A stretch of 64,000 bases of DNA from Hyphomicrobiales bacterium (GTDB lineage: Bacteria; Pseudomonadota; Alphaproteobacteria; Rhodospirillales; JACKKN01). The stretch is taken from the NCBI GenBank assembly GCA_024236415.1, contig JACKKN010000015.1, positions 60,619 to 124,618 on the forward strand, read 5' to 3'. The notes under the pieces were generated by a model, which saw nothing but the letters and a program-made list of their open reading frames with translations, had not been told where the DNA came from and searched no databases. Positions 1 to 6,972 of the stretch are shown one piece after another. Both the position numbers and the translations under genes were made by a program. Numbering within the stretch: position 1 is the first letter of the stretch; each line of letters begins with the position of its first letter.

Positions 1-513
1 AACGGCATCGACGCCACCCGCGACTGGCTGGTGAAGGTGCGCGACAACCTGGCGCGCAAGCCCCAGGGCAACGACCGGGCCCAGGCCAAGGCCATCTACG
101 AGGGCGTGTGCGACCTGGGCGTGGCCAACACCTATTACACCGGCAAGATGGCCACCAACGAGAAGAAGACCGAACAGCAGGACTGGGCCAAGGCCGTGCG
201 CGTGGTGTTCCCCGACCAGGACGGCGTCGGCACCCATGTCAACGTGTCCGGCGCCGCCGTGACCAGGGCCGCCAAGCACCGCGACAACGCCGTCAGGCTG
301 CTGGAGTTCCTGAGCGGCGACGCGGCGCAGAAGCTGTACGCCGAGCGCAACTTCGAATACCCGGTCAAGTCCGGCGTGGCCCTGCACCCCCTGGTCGCCT
401 CGTGGGGCGCCTTCAAGGCCGACACCATCTCGCTGGCCGAGGTGGCCAAGCACCGGGCCGCGGCCTCGCGCCTGGTCGACGAGGTCAAGTTCAACGATGG
501 CCCCGGCAGCTGA
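1..513 (+). CDS. Ferric-iron ABC transporter substrate-binding protein, C-terminal part (5' end outside window)
   Basis: The reading frame is open from the first base, so the gene starts before the window; only about 170 C-terminal residues are present. They match the C-terminal lobe of FbpA/FutA-type periplasmic iron(III)-binding proteins. There is a paired tyrosine (NTYYTG), the arrangement that ligates Fe3+ in this family, followed by a stretch on nucleotide 200-360 with the typical VNVSGAA...NAVRLLEFLSG and final NFEYPV pattern. The permease and ATPase follow directly (21-bp gap), completing a three-gene importer. The role is periplasmic capture of ferric iron. The assignment to iron rather than another cation rests on the tyrosine pair and on resemblance to the family. 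Confidence 0.88.
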   Translation, partial: NGIDATRDWLVKVRDNLARKPQGNDRAQAKAIYEGVCDLGVANTYYTGKMATNEKKTEQQDWAKAVRVVFPDQDGVGTHVNVSGAAVTRAAKHRDNAVRLLEFLSGDAAQKLYAERNFEYPVKSGVALHPLVASWGAFKADTISLAEVAKHRAAASRLVDEVKFNDGPGS

Positions 514-534
514 CCGGTCCTCCGGGGCCGGCGC

Positions 535-2232
535 TTGACCTCGGCCCCCGCATCCGCCGCCGCCACCGCCGTCCCGGCCCCGGGGCGGCGGTGGCGCGTT
601 GACGGCTGGACCGCCGGCACCTTGTTGGTCGCGGCCCTGGCGGCGGCGCCGGTGGCGGCCATCGCCGTGCTGGCCCTGTCGCCCAGCGACGGCATCTGGC
701 ACCACCTGGCGACCACGGTCCTGCCCGGCTACGTCGTCACCAGCCTGACCCTGATGGTGGGGGTGGGCCTGGGCACGGCCTTCGGCGGCGTGGCCACGGC
801 CTGGCTGGTGACCATGTACCGCTTCCCCGGGCGGCGGGTGTTCGAATGGGCCCTGCTGCTGCCCCTGGCCGTTCCGGCCTACGTCAACGCCTATGTCTTC
901 ACCGACTTCCTGGAATACGCCGGCCCCCTGCAGACGGCCCTGCGCGATGTCTTCGGCTGGACCAACCGGCAGGACTACTGGTTCCCCGAAATCCGCTCGG
1001 CGGGCGGGGCCATCGCCATGATGACCCTGGTGCTGTACCCCTACGTCTACCTGCTGGCCCGGGCCGCCTTCCTGAGCCAGCCGGCCTGCGTGCTGGAGGT
1101 CAGCCGGACCCTGGGCAAGGGGCCCTGGGCTAGCTTCTTCCGGGTCGCCCTGCCCCTGGCCCGGCCGGCCATCGCCGTGGGGGTCAGCCTGGTGCTGATG
1201 GAGGTGCTGAACGATTTCGGCACCGTCGACTTCTTCGCCGTCAACACCTTCACCGCCGGCATCTACGACGTGTGGATGAACATGAACAGCACCGCCGGCG
1301 CGGCGCAGCTGGCCCTGGTGCTGCTGCTGTTCGTGGTCGCCCTGGTGCTGATCGAGCGCCACAGCCGCCGCGACCAGCGGTTCCACCAGACCACCACCCG
1401 CTACAAGGCCCTGCCGACCCAGCCCCTGGGCCCGGCGGCCGGGGCCCTGGCCATGGTGTTCTGCGCCCTGCCCATCGCGCTGGGTTTCGTCTTTCCCGCC
1501 GCCGTGCTGGGGCGCTATGCCCTGCAGCACTACCAGGTGACCCTGGAGGGCGACTTCCTGCTGCACGCCTGGCACAGCCTGGCCCTGGCCGGCACCAGCG
1601 CCCTGGTGGCCGTGGCCGTGGGGCTGTTCCTGGCCTACGGCGCGCGCCTGGGCGGCGCCGCCACCCGGGCCGGGGTGCGGGTCGCCTCCCTGGGCTACGC
1701 CGTGCCGGGGGCGGTGCTGGCGGTGGGGGTGATCGTGCCCATGGCGGCGCTGGACAACTCGGTCGACGGCTTCATGCGCGCCACCTTCGGCATCCCCACC
1801 GGGCTGCTGCTCAGCGGCACGGTGGTCGCCGTGGGTTACGGCTACCTTGTGCGCTTCCTGGCCCTCTCCTATGGTGCCGGCGAGTCGGGCCTGGCCCGGG
1901 TGACCCCGGCCATGGACGGGGCGGCGCGGACCCTGGGCGCCACGCCGCTGGGCGTGCTGCGCCGGGTGCACCTGCCCATGCTGCGCGGCAGCCTGCTGAC
2001 CGGCGGCATCCTGGTGTTCGTGGACTGCATGAAGGAACTGCCCATGACGGTGATCCTGCGACCGTTCAACTTCGAGACCCTGGCCACCTTCGTGCACCAG
2101 TACGCCTCGGACGAGCTGTTGGAGGAATGCGCCCTGGGCGCCCTGGCCATCGTCGCCGTCGGCGTGCTGCCGGTGGTGTTCCTCAGCCGCTCCCTGCGCG
2201 GCCTGCGCCCGGGGGGAGAGGAGGCTTCCTGA
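535..2232 (+). CDS. Ferric-iron ABC transporter permease (fused double-domain)
   Basis: This 565-residue polytopic membrane protein has two successive binding-protein-dependent transport modules (about residues 60-270 and 330-555), as in FbpB/FutB-type iron permeases where both half-channels are in one chain. The EAA-loop motif region recurs in each half (EVSRTLGKGPWASFFRVALPL and the corresponding DGAARTLGATPLGVLRRVHLP), where the ATPase docks. The proposed start is TTG at 535; no better ATG lies before the first membrane helix. The stop overlaps the ATG of the ATPase gene (TGATG), indicating translational coupling. It acts in the inner membrane with its neighbours as an iron importer. Confidence 0.92.
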   Translation: MTSAPASAAATAVPAPGRRWRVDGWTAGTLLVAALAAAPVAAIAVLALSPSDGIWHHLATTVLPGYVVTSLTLMVGVGLGTAFGGVATAWLVTMYRFPGRRVFEWALLLPLAVPAYVNAYVFTDFLEYAGPLQTALRDVFGWTNRQDYWFPEIRSAGGAIAMMTLVLYPYVYLLARAAFLSQPACVLEVSRTLGKGPWASFFRVALPLARPAIAVGVSLVLMEVLNDFGTVDFFAVNTFTAGIYDVWMNMNSTAGAAQLALVLLLFVVALVLIERHSRRDQRFHQTTTRYKALPTQPLGPAAGALAMVFCALPIALGFVFPAAVLGRYALQHYQVTLEGDFLLHAWHSLALAGTSALVAVAVGLFLAYGARLGGAATRAGVRVASLGYAVPGAVLAVGVIVPMAALDNSVDGFMRATFGIPTGLLLSGTVVAVGYGYLVRFLALSYGAGESGLARVTPAMDGAARTLGATPLGVLRRVHLPMLRGSLLTGGILVFVDCMKELPMTVILRPFNFETLATFVHQYASDELLEECALGALAIVAVGVLPVVFLSRSLRGLRPGGEEAS

Positions 2233-3293
2233 TGCACGGCACGACCGGCGGACTGGCCTTCGAGGGCGTCAGCCACGCCTTCGGCCCCAAGGTGGTGGTG
2301 GACGACGTCACCATCGCCGTGCCGGCCGGGGCCCTGACCTGCCTGCTGGGGCCGTCGGGCTGCGGCAAGACCACCCTGCTGCGCCTGGCCGCCGGGCTGG
2401 AACCCCTGCGCCAGGGCCGCATCCTGATCGGCGGCGCCGTGGTGGCCGACGGCGCGACCCGCGTCGCCGTGCCGCCCGAGCGGCGCAACGTGGGCCTGAT
2501 GTTCCAGGACTACGCCCTCTTTCCGCACCTGACCCTGCGCCAGAACGTGGCCTTCGGCCTGGCCGGGCGCAACGACGACCGCCGTGCCTGGGTCGACGAG
2601 GCGATCCGCCGCATCGGCCTCGACGGCCTGGCCGACAAGTACCCGCACACCCTGTCGGGCGGCCAGCAGCAGCGCGCCGCCCTGCTGCGCGCCCTGGCGC
2701 CGCAGCCCGGGGTGCTGCTGCTGGACGAGCCGTTCTCGGGCCTGGACGTGACCCGCCGCGCCCAGATCCGCGAGGACACCCTGGCCCTGCTGCGCGACAG
2801 CGGGGTGGCCACCCTGATGGTCACCCACGACCCCGAAGAGGCCATGTTCATGGCCGACCGCCTGATGGTCATGGACGGCGGCCGCGTGGTCCAGGCCGGC
2901 CCGCCCGAGGAGATCTACTTCAAGCCCGCCAGCGCCTACGTGGCCGGGCTGTTCGGCAAGGTCAACCGCCTGACCGGCACGGCCCGGGACGGGCGGGTGG
3001 ACACCGCCGTCGGCCCGGTGCCCGCCCGCGGCATCGGCGACGGCACCGCGGTCGAGGTGCTGATCCGGCCCGAGGGCCTGGCCGTGCTGCCGGCCGAGGC
3101 CGTGCACGGCACCCCGGCGCGGACCCGCTTCGCCCGCCTGCTGGGCCGGTCCAGCCATGTCCACGTGGCCATCGCCGGCGACCCGCCGGTGGAGATGGAG
3201 GCCCGGGTGCGCGACGTCTACCTGCCCGCCGACGGCACCGAGGTGCGGGTCGAGCTGGACCCGCGCCAGGCCTTCGTGTTCCCCCTGGCCTGA
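2232..3293 (+). CDS. Ferric-iron ABC transporter ATP-binding protein
   Basis: This 353-residue ATPase energises the preceding permease. All nucleotide-binding motifs are visible in order: Walker A GPSGCGKTT, Q-loop FQDYALFP, signature LSGGQQQR, Walker B LLLDEP and the switch histidine in THDPEEA. The C-terminal 110 residues form a TOBE-type regulatory domain (FGKVNRLTG... RPEGLAVLP), as in FbpC and PotA/MalK-type subunits. The ATG overlaps the permease stop by one base. Downstream is a 193-bp gap holding the flagellar flgE promoter, so the transporter operon ends here. The substrate is inferred from the binding protein. Confidence 0.93.
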   Translation: MHGTTGGLAFEGVSHAFGPKVVVDDVTIAVPAGALTCLLGPSGCGKTTLLRLAAGLEPLRQGRILIGGAVVADGATRVAVPPERRNVGLMFQDYALFPHLTLRQNVAFGLAGRNDDRRAWVDEAIRRIGLDGLADKYPHTLSGGQQQRAALLRALAPQPGVLLLDEPFSGLDVTRRAQIREDTLALLRDSGVATLMVTHDPEEAMFMADRLMVMDGGRVVQAGPPEEIYFKPASAYVAGLFGKVNRLTGTARDGRVDTAVGPVPARGIGDGTAVEVLIRPEGLAVLPAEAVHGTPARTRFARLLGRSSHVHVAIAGDPPVEMEARVRDVYLPADGTEVRVELDPRQAFVFPLA

Positions 3294-3375
3294 GCCCGCC
3301 GCCCGGCAAGAATTGCCCGCCGCCCGGCCGGATCGGCCGCCCCGCGCGCCACTCCCCAAACGCGGAATTCCCGAA

Positions 3376-3388
3376 AATCAACGACTTG
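3376..3388 (-). promoter_or_regulatory. Predicted IHF-binding site upstream of flgE
   Basis: AATCAACGACTTG read on the plus strand fits the IHF consensus WATCAANNNNTTR at every defined position. It lies 15 bp upstream of the -24 element of the sigma-54 promoter at 3404, where IHF-induced bending would help a distant activator reach the polymerase. It is a pattern match, not shown binding. Consensus orientation is as on the plus strand, although the element acts without strand. Confidence 0.55.
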
Positions 3389-3403
3389 GCCCGGCCCCGG
3401 CCC

Positions 3404-3420
3404 TGGCACCCTTCTTGCTT
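3404..3420 (+). promoter_or_regulatory. Sigma-54 (RpoN) promoter of flgE
   Basis: TGGCAC, five bases, then TTGCTT gives an exact -24/-12 match (TGGCAC-N5-TTGCW). The GC of the -12 box at 3417-3418 places transcription start near 3430 and leaves a leader of about 57 bases before the flgE ATG. Sigma-54 control of hook genes is established in several flagellated proteobacteria. Confidence 0.85.
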
Positions 3421-3486
3421 GAAGGAATCGAAGCCACGGGCGGATTGTGCCCGCGGCGCCGCGACCAGTTACCGGAGCGAACGGCC

Positions 3487-4743
3487 ATGAGCGTGATCGG
3501 ATGGTTCACCCCCTCGGTGACGGGCATGAGTGCCCAGGCCCACGCCTTTTCCACCATCAGCACCAACGTCGCCAACGTCAACACCGGCGGCTACAAGGCC
3601 ACCGAGACCCGCTTCGCCACCCTGGTTAGCGACCAGATCATCCGTGACCGGGACTTCGGCGGCGTGCAGACCCAGGACCACGCCCGCATCGGCGTCCAGG
3701 GCCTGCTGCTGGCCAGCGACCGCAAGCTGGACGTGGGCATCAACGGCCAGGGGTTCTTCGTGCTGAACACCCAGCTCGACGGCTCGGGCGAGACCCTGCT
3801 GACCCGCGACGGCAGCTTCCAGGTGGCCACCGGGCCCGACACCACGGCCATTGCCGACGACGGCTCCACCATCACCGTGCAGGAAGGCTACCTGGTGGAC
3901 AAGAACGGCTACTACGTGCAGGGCTACACCCCCAACGCCGACGGCACCTTCACCGCCTCGTCCACCACCACGTCCCTGCGCATCGACAACTACGCCTTCG
4001 CCTTCGCCGGCGAGGCCACCACCACCGCCACCCTGAACCTGAACCTGCCGTCCGACGCCGCCGCCGGCGACCTGGAGACCTATGCCGTCTCGCTGGTGGA
4101 TTCCGACGGCGTGCTGCAGACCGGGCTGCTGAACTTCACCAAGACGGCCAATCCCGGCGAATGGGACGTGACCGTCACCACGTCCAACGCCGGCGACACC
4201 GTGAACGCCGCGGCCGGGACCCTGACCTTCGATTCCTTCGGCGAGTTGGCCGCGGGCAGCCCGCTGACCGTGGACGTGACCTGGGCCGGCGGCGCCACCA
4301 CCGTGGCCAGCATCGACATGACGGATTCGACCCAGTTCGGCGACAGCTTCTCGCCCTTCAACTACGTGCGCGACGGCTACGTGGCGGCCGACATGATCAG
4401 CGTCGAGTTCGACACCATGGGCCGCATCATCGGCAACTTCGGCAACGTCTTCACCCGGCCCGTGTACCAGCTAGCCCTGGCCACGGTGGTCAACCCCGAC
4501 AGCCTGACCGAGCGCAACGGCAACGTCTACGTGGCCGGGCCGGACTCGGGCGACATCCAGTTCACCACCGCCGCCGACGAGGGCTTCGCCACCTTCGAGC
4601 CCTCGACCCGCGAGATCTCGAACGTGGACATCGCCACCGAGTTCACGCGCATGATCATCGCCCAGACCGCCTACAACGCCTCGGCCACCACCTTCCGCAC
4701 GGTGGACGAGATGGTGCAGGTGGCCCGCGACCTGAAGCGATAG
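3487..4743 (+). CDS. flgE: Flagellar hook protein FlgE
   Basis: This 418-residue protein forms the flagellar hook, the curved joint outside the cell between rod and filament. It is exported by the flagellar type III apparatus and has no Sec signal. The N-terminal rod-type signature is clear (ISTNVANVNTGGYKATE), and the C-terminal helix carries the partner motif (EFTRMIIAQTAYNASATTFR). The middle third is a beta-rich insert with Thr/Ala/Asp repeats, the usual variable part. ATG 3487 is chosen because it directly precedes the conserved N-terminus; the longer open frame runs through the promoter. It has its own sigma-54 promoter, and flgI follows after 177 bp with another. Confidence 0.93.
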   Translation: MSVIGWFTPSVTGMSAQAHAFSTISTNVANVNTGGYKATETRFATLVSDQIIRDRDFGGVQTQDHARIGVQGLLLASDRKLDVGINGQGFFVLNTQLDGSGETLLTRDGSFQVATGPDTTAIADDGSTITVQEGYLVDKNGYYVQGYTPNADGTFTASSTTTSLRIDNYAFAFAGEATTTATLNLNLPSDAAAGDLETYAVSLVDSDGVLQTGLLNFTKTANPGEWDVTVTTSNAGDTVNAAAGTLTFDSFGELAAGSPLTVDVTWAGGATTVASIDMTDSTQFGDSFSPFNYVRDGYVAADMISVEFDTMGRIIGNFGNVFTRPVYQLALATVVNPDSLTERNGNVYVAGPDSGDIQFTTAADEGFATFEPSTREISNVDIATEFTRMIIAQTAYNASATTFRTVDEMVQVARDLKR

Positions 4744-4821
4744 GGCCGTCTCCGCCCGCGACCCGGCAAATTCTTCCCGCCGCGGAATCCTTTTCCCGCC
4801 CCGGCGCCGCCGCCCTCTCTT

Positions 4822-4834
4822 TAAAGCATTGATA
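4822..4834 (-). promoter_or_regulatory. Predicted IHF-binding site upstream of flgI
   Basis: On the minus strand TATCAATGCTTTA is a perfect match to WATCAANNNNTTR. It sits in a conspicuous AT-rich patch (about 4820-4850) within GC-rich surroundings, 27 bp upstream of the -24 element at 4862. This repeats the IHF plus sigma-54 layout seen before flgE. Confidence 0.6.
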
Positions 4835-4861
4835 TTATTGAATTTTATGTGTGCCGGGCTT

Positions 4862-4878
4862 TGGCACGGAATTCGCAA
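4862..4878 (+). promoter_or_regulatory. Sigma-54 (RpoN) promoter of flgI operon
   Basis: TGGCAC, five bases (GGAAT), then TCGCAA matches the -24/-12 consensus with one deviation (TCGC for TTGC in the -12 box). Predicted start of transcription is near 4888. This rules out the upstream GTG at 4849 as the flgI start and supports ATG 4921. Confidence 0.68.
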
Positions 4879-4920
4879 CGCCGACACTGGTTTGGGATTT
4901 CCGTTGAGTGGGCAGACACC

Positions 4921-6093
4921 ATGACCGCTGAAACGAACACTGAGACGGGCATGCACGCCGAGGAACGTTCGGGCCTGGTCCAGGGCATCGTCGCCGCCCT
5001 GCTGGGCCTGCTGGCCGGCACCCTGATCACCATGGGCGCCGCCCAGGCGACGTCGCGCATCAAGGACATCGTCCAGTTCGAGGGCGTGCGCGACAACATG
5101 CTGGTGGGCTACGGCCTGGTGGTCGGCCTGAACAACACCGGCGACACCATCCGCGACGGCCATTTCACCAAGCAGAGCCTGCAGGCCATGCTGAACCGCC
5201 TGGGGGTCAAGCCCACCAACGAGGGGCTGGACTCCAAGAACGTGGCGGCGGTCATGGTCACCGCCGTGCTGCCGCCCTTCGTGCGCCAGGGGGCGCGCAT
5301 CGACGTCACCGTCAGCGCCCTGGGCGACGCCGACAGCCTTATGGGCGGCACCCTGCTGGTGACCCCCCTGCTGGGCGCCGACGGCGAGGTCTACGCCGTT
5401 GGCCAGGGGCAGCTTGCCGTGGGTGGGTTCTCGGCCACCGGCCAGGCGGAAAGCGTGGTCAAGGGCGTACCCACCAGCGGCCGCATCGCCAACGGCGCCA
5501 TCGTCGAGCGCGAGGTCGGCTTCCGCCTGAACGGCCTGAAGCACGTCAACCTGAGCCTGCGCAACCCGGACTTCACCACCGCCCGGCGCATCGCCCGCGC
5601 CATCAACGCCTTCCTGGGCACGGCGGCGGCACGGGCGGTGGACCTGACCACGGTCAGCGTCGACGTGCCCAAGGACTACCAGGACAACGTGGTCGACCTG
5701 ATGACCGACATCGAGCAGCTGCGCGTGGAGCCGGACCAGTTGGCCCGCATCGTCATCGACGAGCATTCGGGCACCATCGTCATGGGCGAGAACGTGCAGA
5801 TCAGCACCGTGGCCATCGCCCAGGGGTCGCTGACCATCCGCATCACCGAGACGCCGCAGGTGTCGCAGCCCGGCCCCTTCGCCGAGGTCGGCGAGACCAC
5901 CGTGGTGCCGCGCACGGACATCCAGGTGGACGAGGACGCCAAGAAGCGCATGACGGTGCTGAACGCGGGCATCACCCTGCAGGACCTGGTCAACGGCCTG
6001 AACGCCCTGGGCATCGGCCCGCGCGACCTGATCACCATCCTGCAGGCGGTCAAGGCGGCCGGCGCCCTGCAGGCCAAGATCGAGGTCATGTGA
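4921..6093 (+). CDS. flgI: Flagellar P-ring protein FlgI
   Basis: This 390-residue protein is the subunit of the P ring, which surrounds the flagellar rod in the peptidoglycan layer. After a hydrophilic N-terminus there is a Sec signal (hydrophobic stretch about residues 20-40, cleavage expected after AQA at 41-43). The family signature then starts: RIKDIVQFEGVRDNMLVGYG and VGLNNTGD. The conserved C-terminus (LVNGLNALGIGPRDLITILQAVK) is intact. ATG 4921 follows the predicted sigma-54 start site; ATG 4951 would also keep the signal peptide. The stop codon overlaps the flgJ start (TGATG), implying coupled translation. Confidence 0.95.
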   Translation: MTAETNTETGMHAEERSGLVQGIVAALLGLLAGTLITMGAAQATSRIKDIVQFEGVRDNMLVGYGLVVGLNNTGDTIRDGHFTKQSLQAMLNRLGVKPTNEGLDSKNVAAVMVTAVLPPFVRQGARIDVTVSALGDADSLMGGTLLVTPLLGADGEVYAVGQGQLAVGGFSATGQAESVVKGVPTSGRIANGAIVEREVGFRLNGLKHVNLSLRNPDFTTARRIARAINAFLGTAAARAVDLTTVSVDVPKDYQDNVVDLMTDIEQLRVEPDQLARIVIDEHSGTIVMGENVQISTVAIAQGSLTIRITETPQVSQPGPFAEVGETTVVPRTDIQVDEDAKKRMTVLNAGITLQDLVNGLNALGIGPRDLITILQAVKAAGALQAKIEVM

Positions 6094-6455
6094 TGGGCCC
6101 CTACGGCATGGCGGGCGGCGACGGCGCCCTGGCTCTGGCCCGGGCCTCGGTGGCCGCCGGGCGCGCCCCGGCCGCGCCCCAGGCGGCCAGGGACCTGTCC
6201 GCCGCCGAGGTGGCCCGGGCGCGCAAGGTGGCCCAGGACTTCGAGGCCTTCTTCCTGAGCCAGGCCCTGCAGCCCATGTTCGCCGAGCTGACCCCCGAGC
6301 AGCCCTTCGGCGGCGGCAACGCCGAACAGATGTGGCGGTCGCTGCAGGTGGAGGAATACGGCAAGGCCATCGCCCGCCAGGGCGGCATCGGCCTGGCCGA
6401 CTCGATCATGCGGGAAATGTTGAAAGTGCAGGAGGCACCCGTCCATGGACAATAA
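6093..6455 (+). CDS. flgJ: FlgJ-type rod-binding protein, single domain without muramidase
   Basis: This 120-residue protein corresponds to the N-terminal rod-capping half of FlgJ. The conserved segment is residues 45-115 (KVAQDFEAFFLSQALQPMF ... YGKAIARQGGIGLADSI). The C-terminal glucosaminidase domain of enterobacterial FlgJ is absent, as is usual in alphaproteobacteria, so a separate lytic enzyme must open the cell wall for the rod. The start is ATG 6093, one base inside the flgI stop; a GTG just upstream at 6090 is less likely. The gene overlaps the next one by 11 bp. Confidence 0.86.
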   Translation: MGPYGMAGGDGALALARASVAAGRAPAAPQAARDLSAAEVARARKVAQDFEAFFLSQALQPMFAELTPEQPFGGGNAEQMWRSLQVEEYGKAIARQGGIGLADSIMREMLKVQEAPVHGQ

Positions 6456-6954
6456 CGCATCCCCCCACACCCCGGCCCCCCAGACCCCCGCCCCCCAGCC
6501 ACCGGCTAAGGGCATGGACCCGGCCAAGCGGGTCAACGACGTCATTCTGCTGAGCGGCCGGCTGATCAACCTGCTGACCCGCGAGAACGACGCCCTGCGC
6601 CAGAAGCGCAGCCGCGAGGTCTCGGCCCTGCTGGAAGAGAAGAACGCCCTGTGCCGGGCCTACGAGAGCCGGGTGCGCGGGCTGATGAAGGAGCCGGACA
6701 CCCTGGCCCGCCTGGACGGCGAGACCCGCGGCCGCATGACCACCTTCGGCCACAAGGTCGAGGCCCTGATGGACGAGAACGCGCGCCTGCTGAAGATCGC
6801 CATGGAGGCCAACCGCCGCATCCTGGAGATCGCCGCCGAGGCGGTGCAGGCGGCGCGCGGCGCGCCGTCGGTCTACGCCGCCAACGGCACCCTGGGTGGC
6901 CGCCGCGTCGCGGCCCCGGCCGGCGTGCCGGTGTCGTTCAACAAGACCCTGTGA
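6445..6954 (+). CDS. flgN: FlgN-like flagellar export chaperone
   Basis: This 169-residue protein is largely helical. After a proline-rich N-terminus (residues 8-22) there is a long coiled-coil segment (about residues 27-135) typical of FlgN: LINLLTRENDALRQKRS, then VSALLEEKNALCRAYE. FlgN-type chaperones bind FlgK and FlgL in the cytoplasm and deliver them to the export gate, and the flgK and flgL genes follow immediately. Sequence conservation in this family is low, so the name rests on length, coiled-coil pattern and position between flgJ and flgK. Confidence 0.75.
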   Translation: MDNNASPHTPAPQTPAPQPPAKGMDPAKRVNDVILLSGRLINLLTRENDALRQKRSREVSALLEEKNALCRAYESRVRGLMKEPDTLARLDGETRGRMTTFGHKVEALMDENARLLKIAMEANRRILEIAAEAVQAARGAPSVYAANGTLGGRRVAAPAGVPVSFNKTL

Positions 6955-6972
6955 CGAAGGGATAGGCCCACC

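Noticed and set aside
3294..3403. Possible extension of FlgE upstream to 3157
   Set aside because: That frame runs antisense-free but through the promoter and the end of the ATPase gene; the conserved FlgE N-terminus begins at ATG 3487.
4744..4821. Search for a terminator after flgE
   Set aside because: No stem followed by a T-run is visible; readthrough into flgI seems possible.
4849..4920. GTG at 4849 as an earlier start for flgI
   Set aside because: The predicted sigma-54 promoter lies at 4862-4878, downstream of that codon, and the extra residues lack a signal-peptide character.
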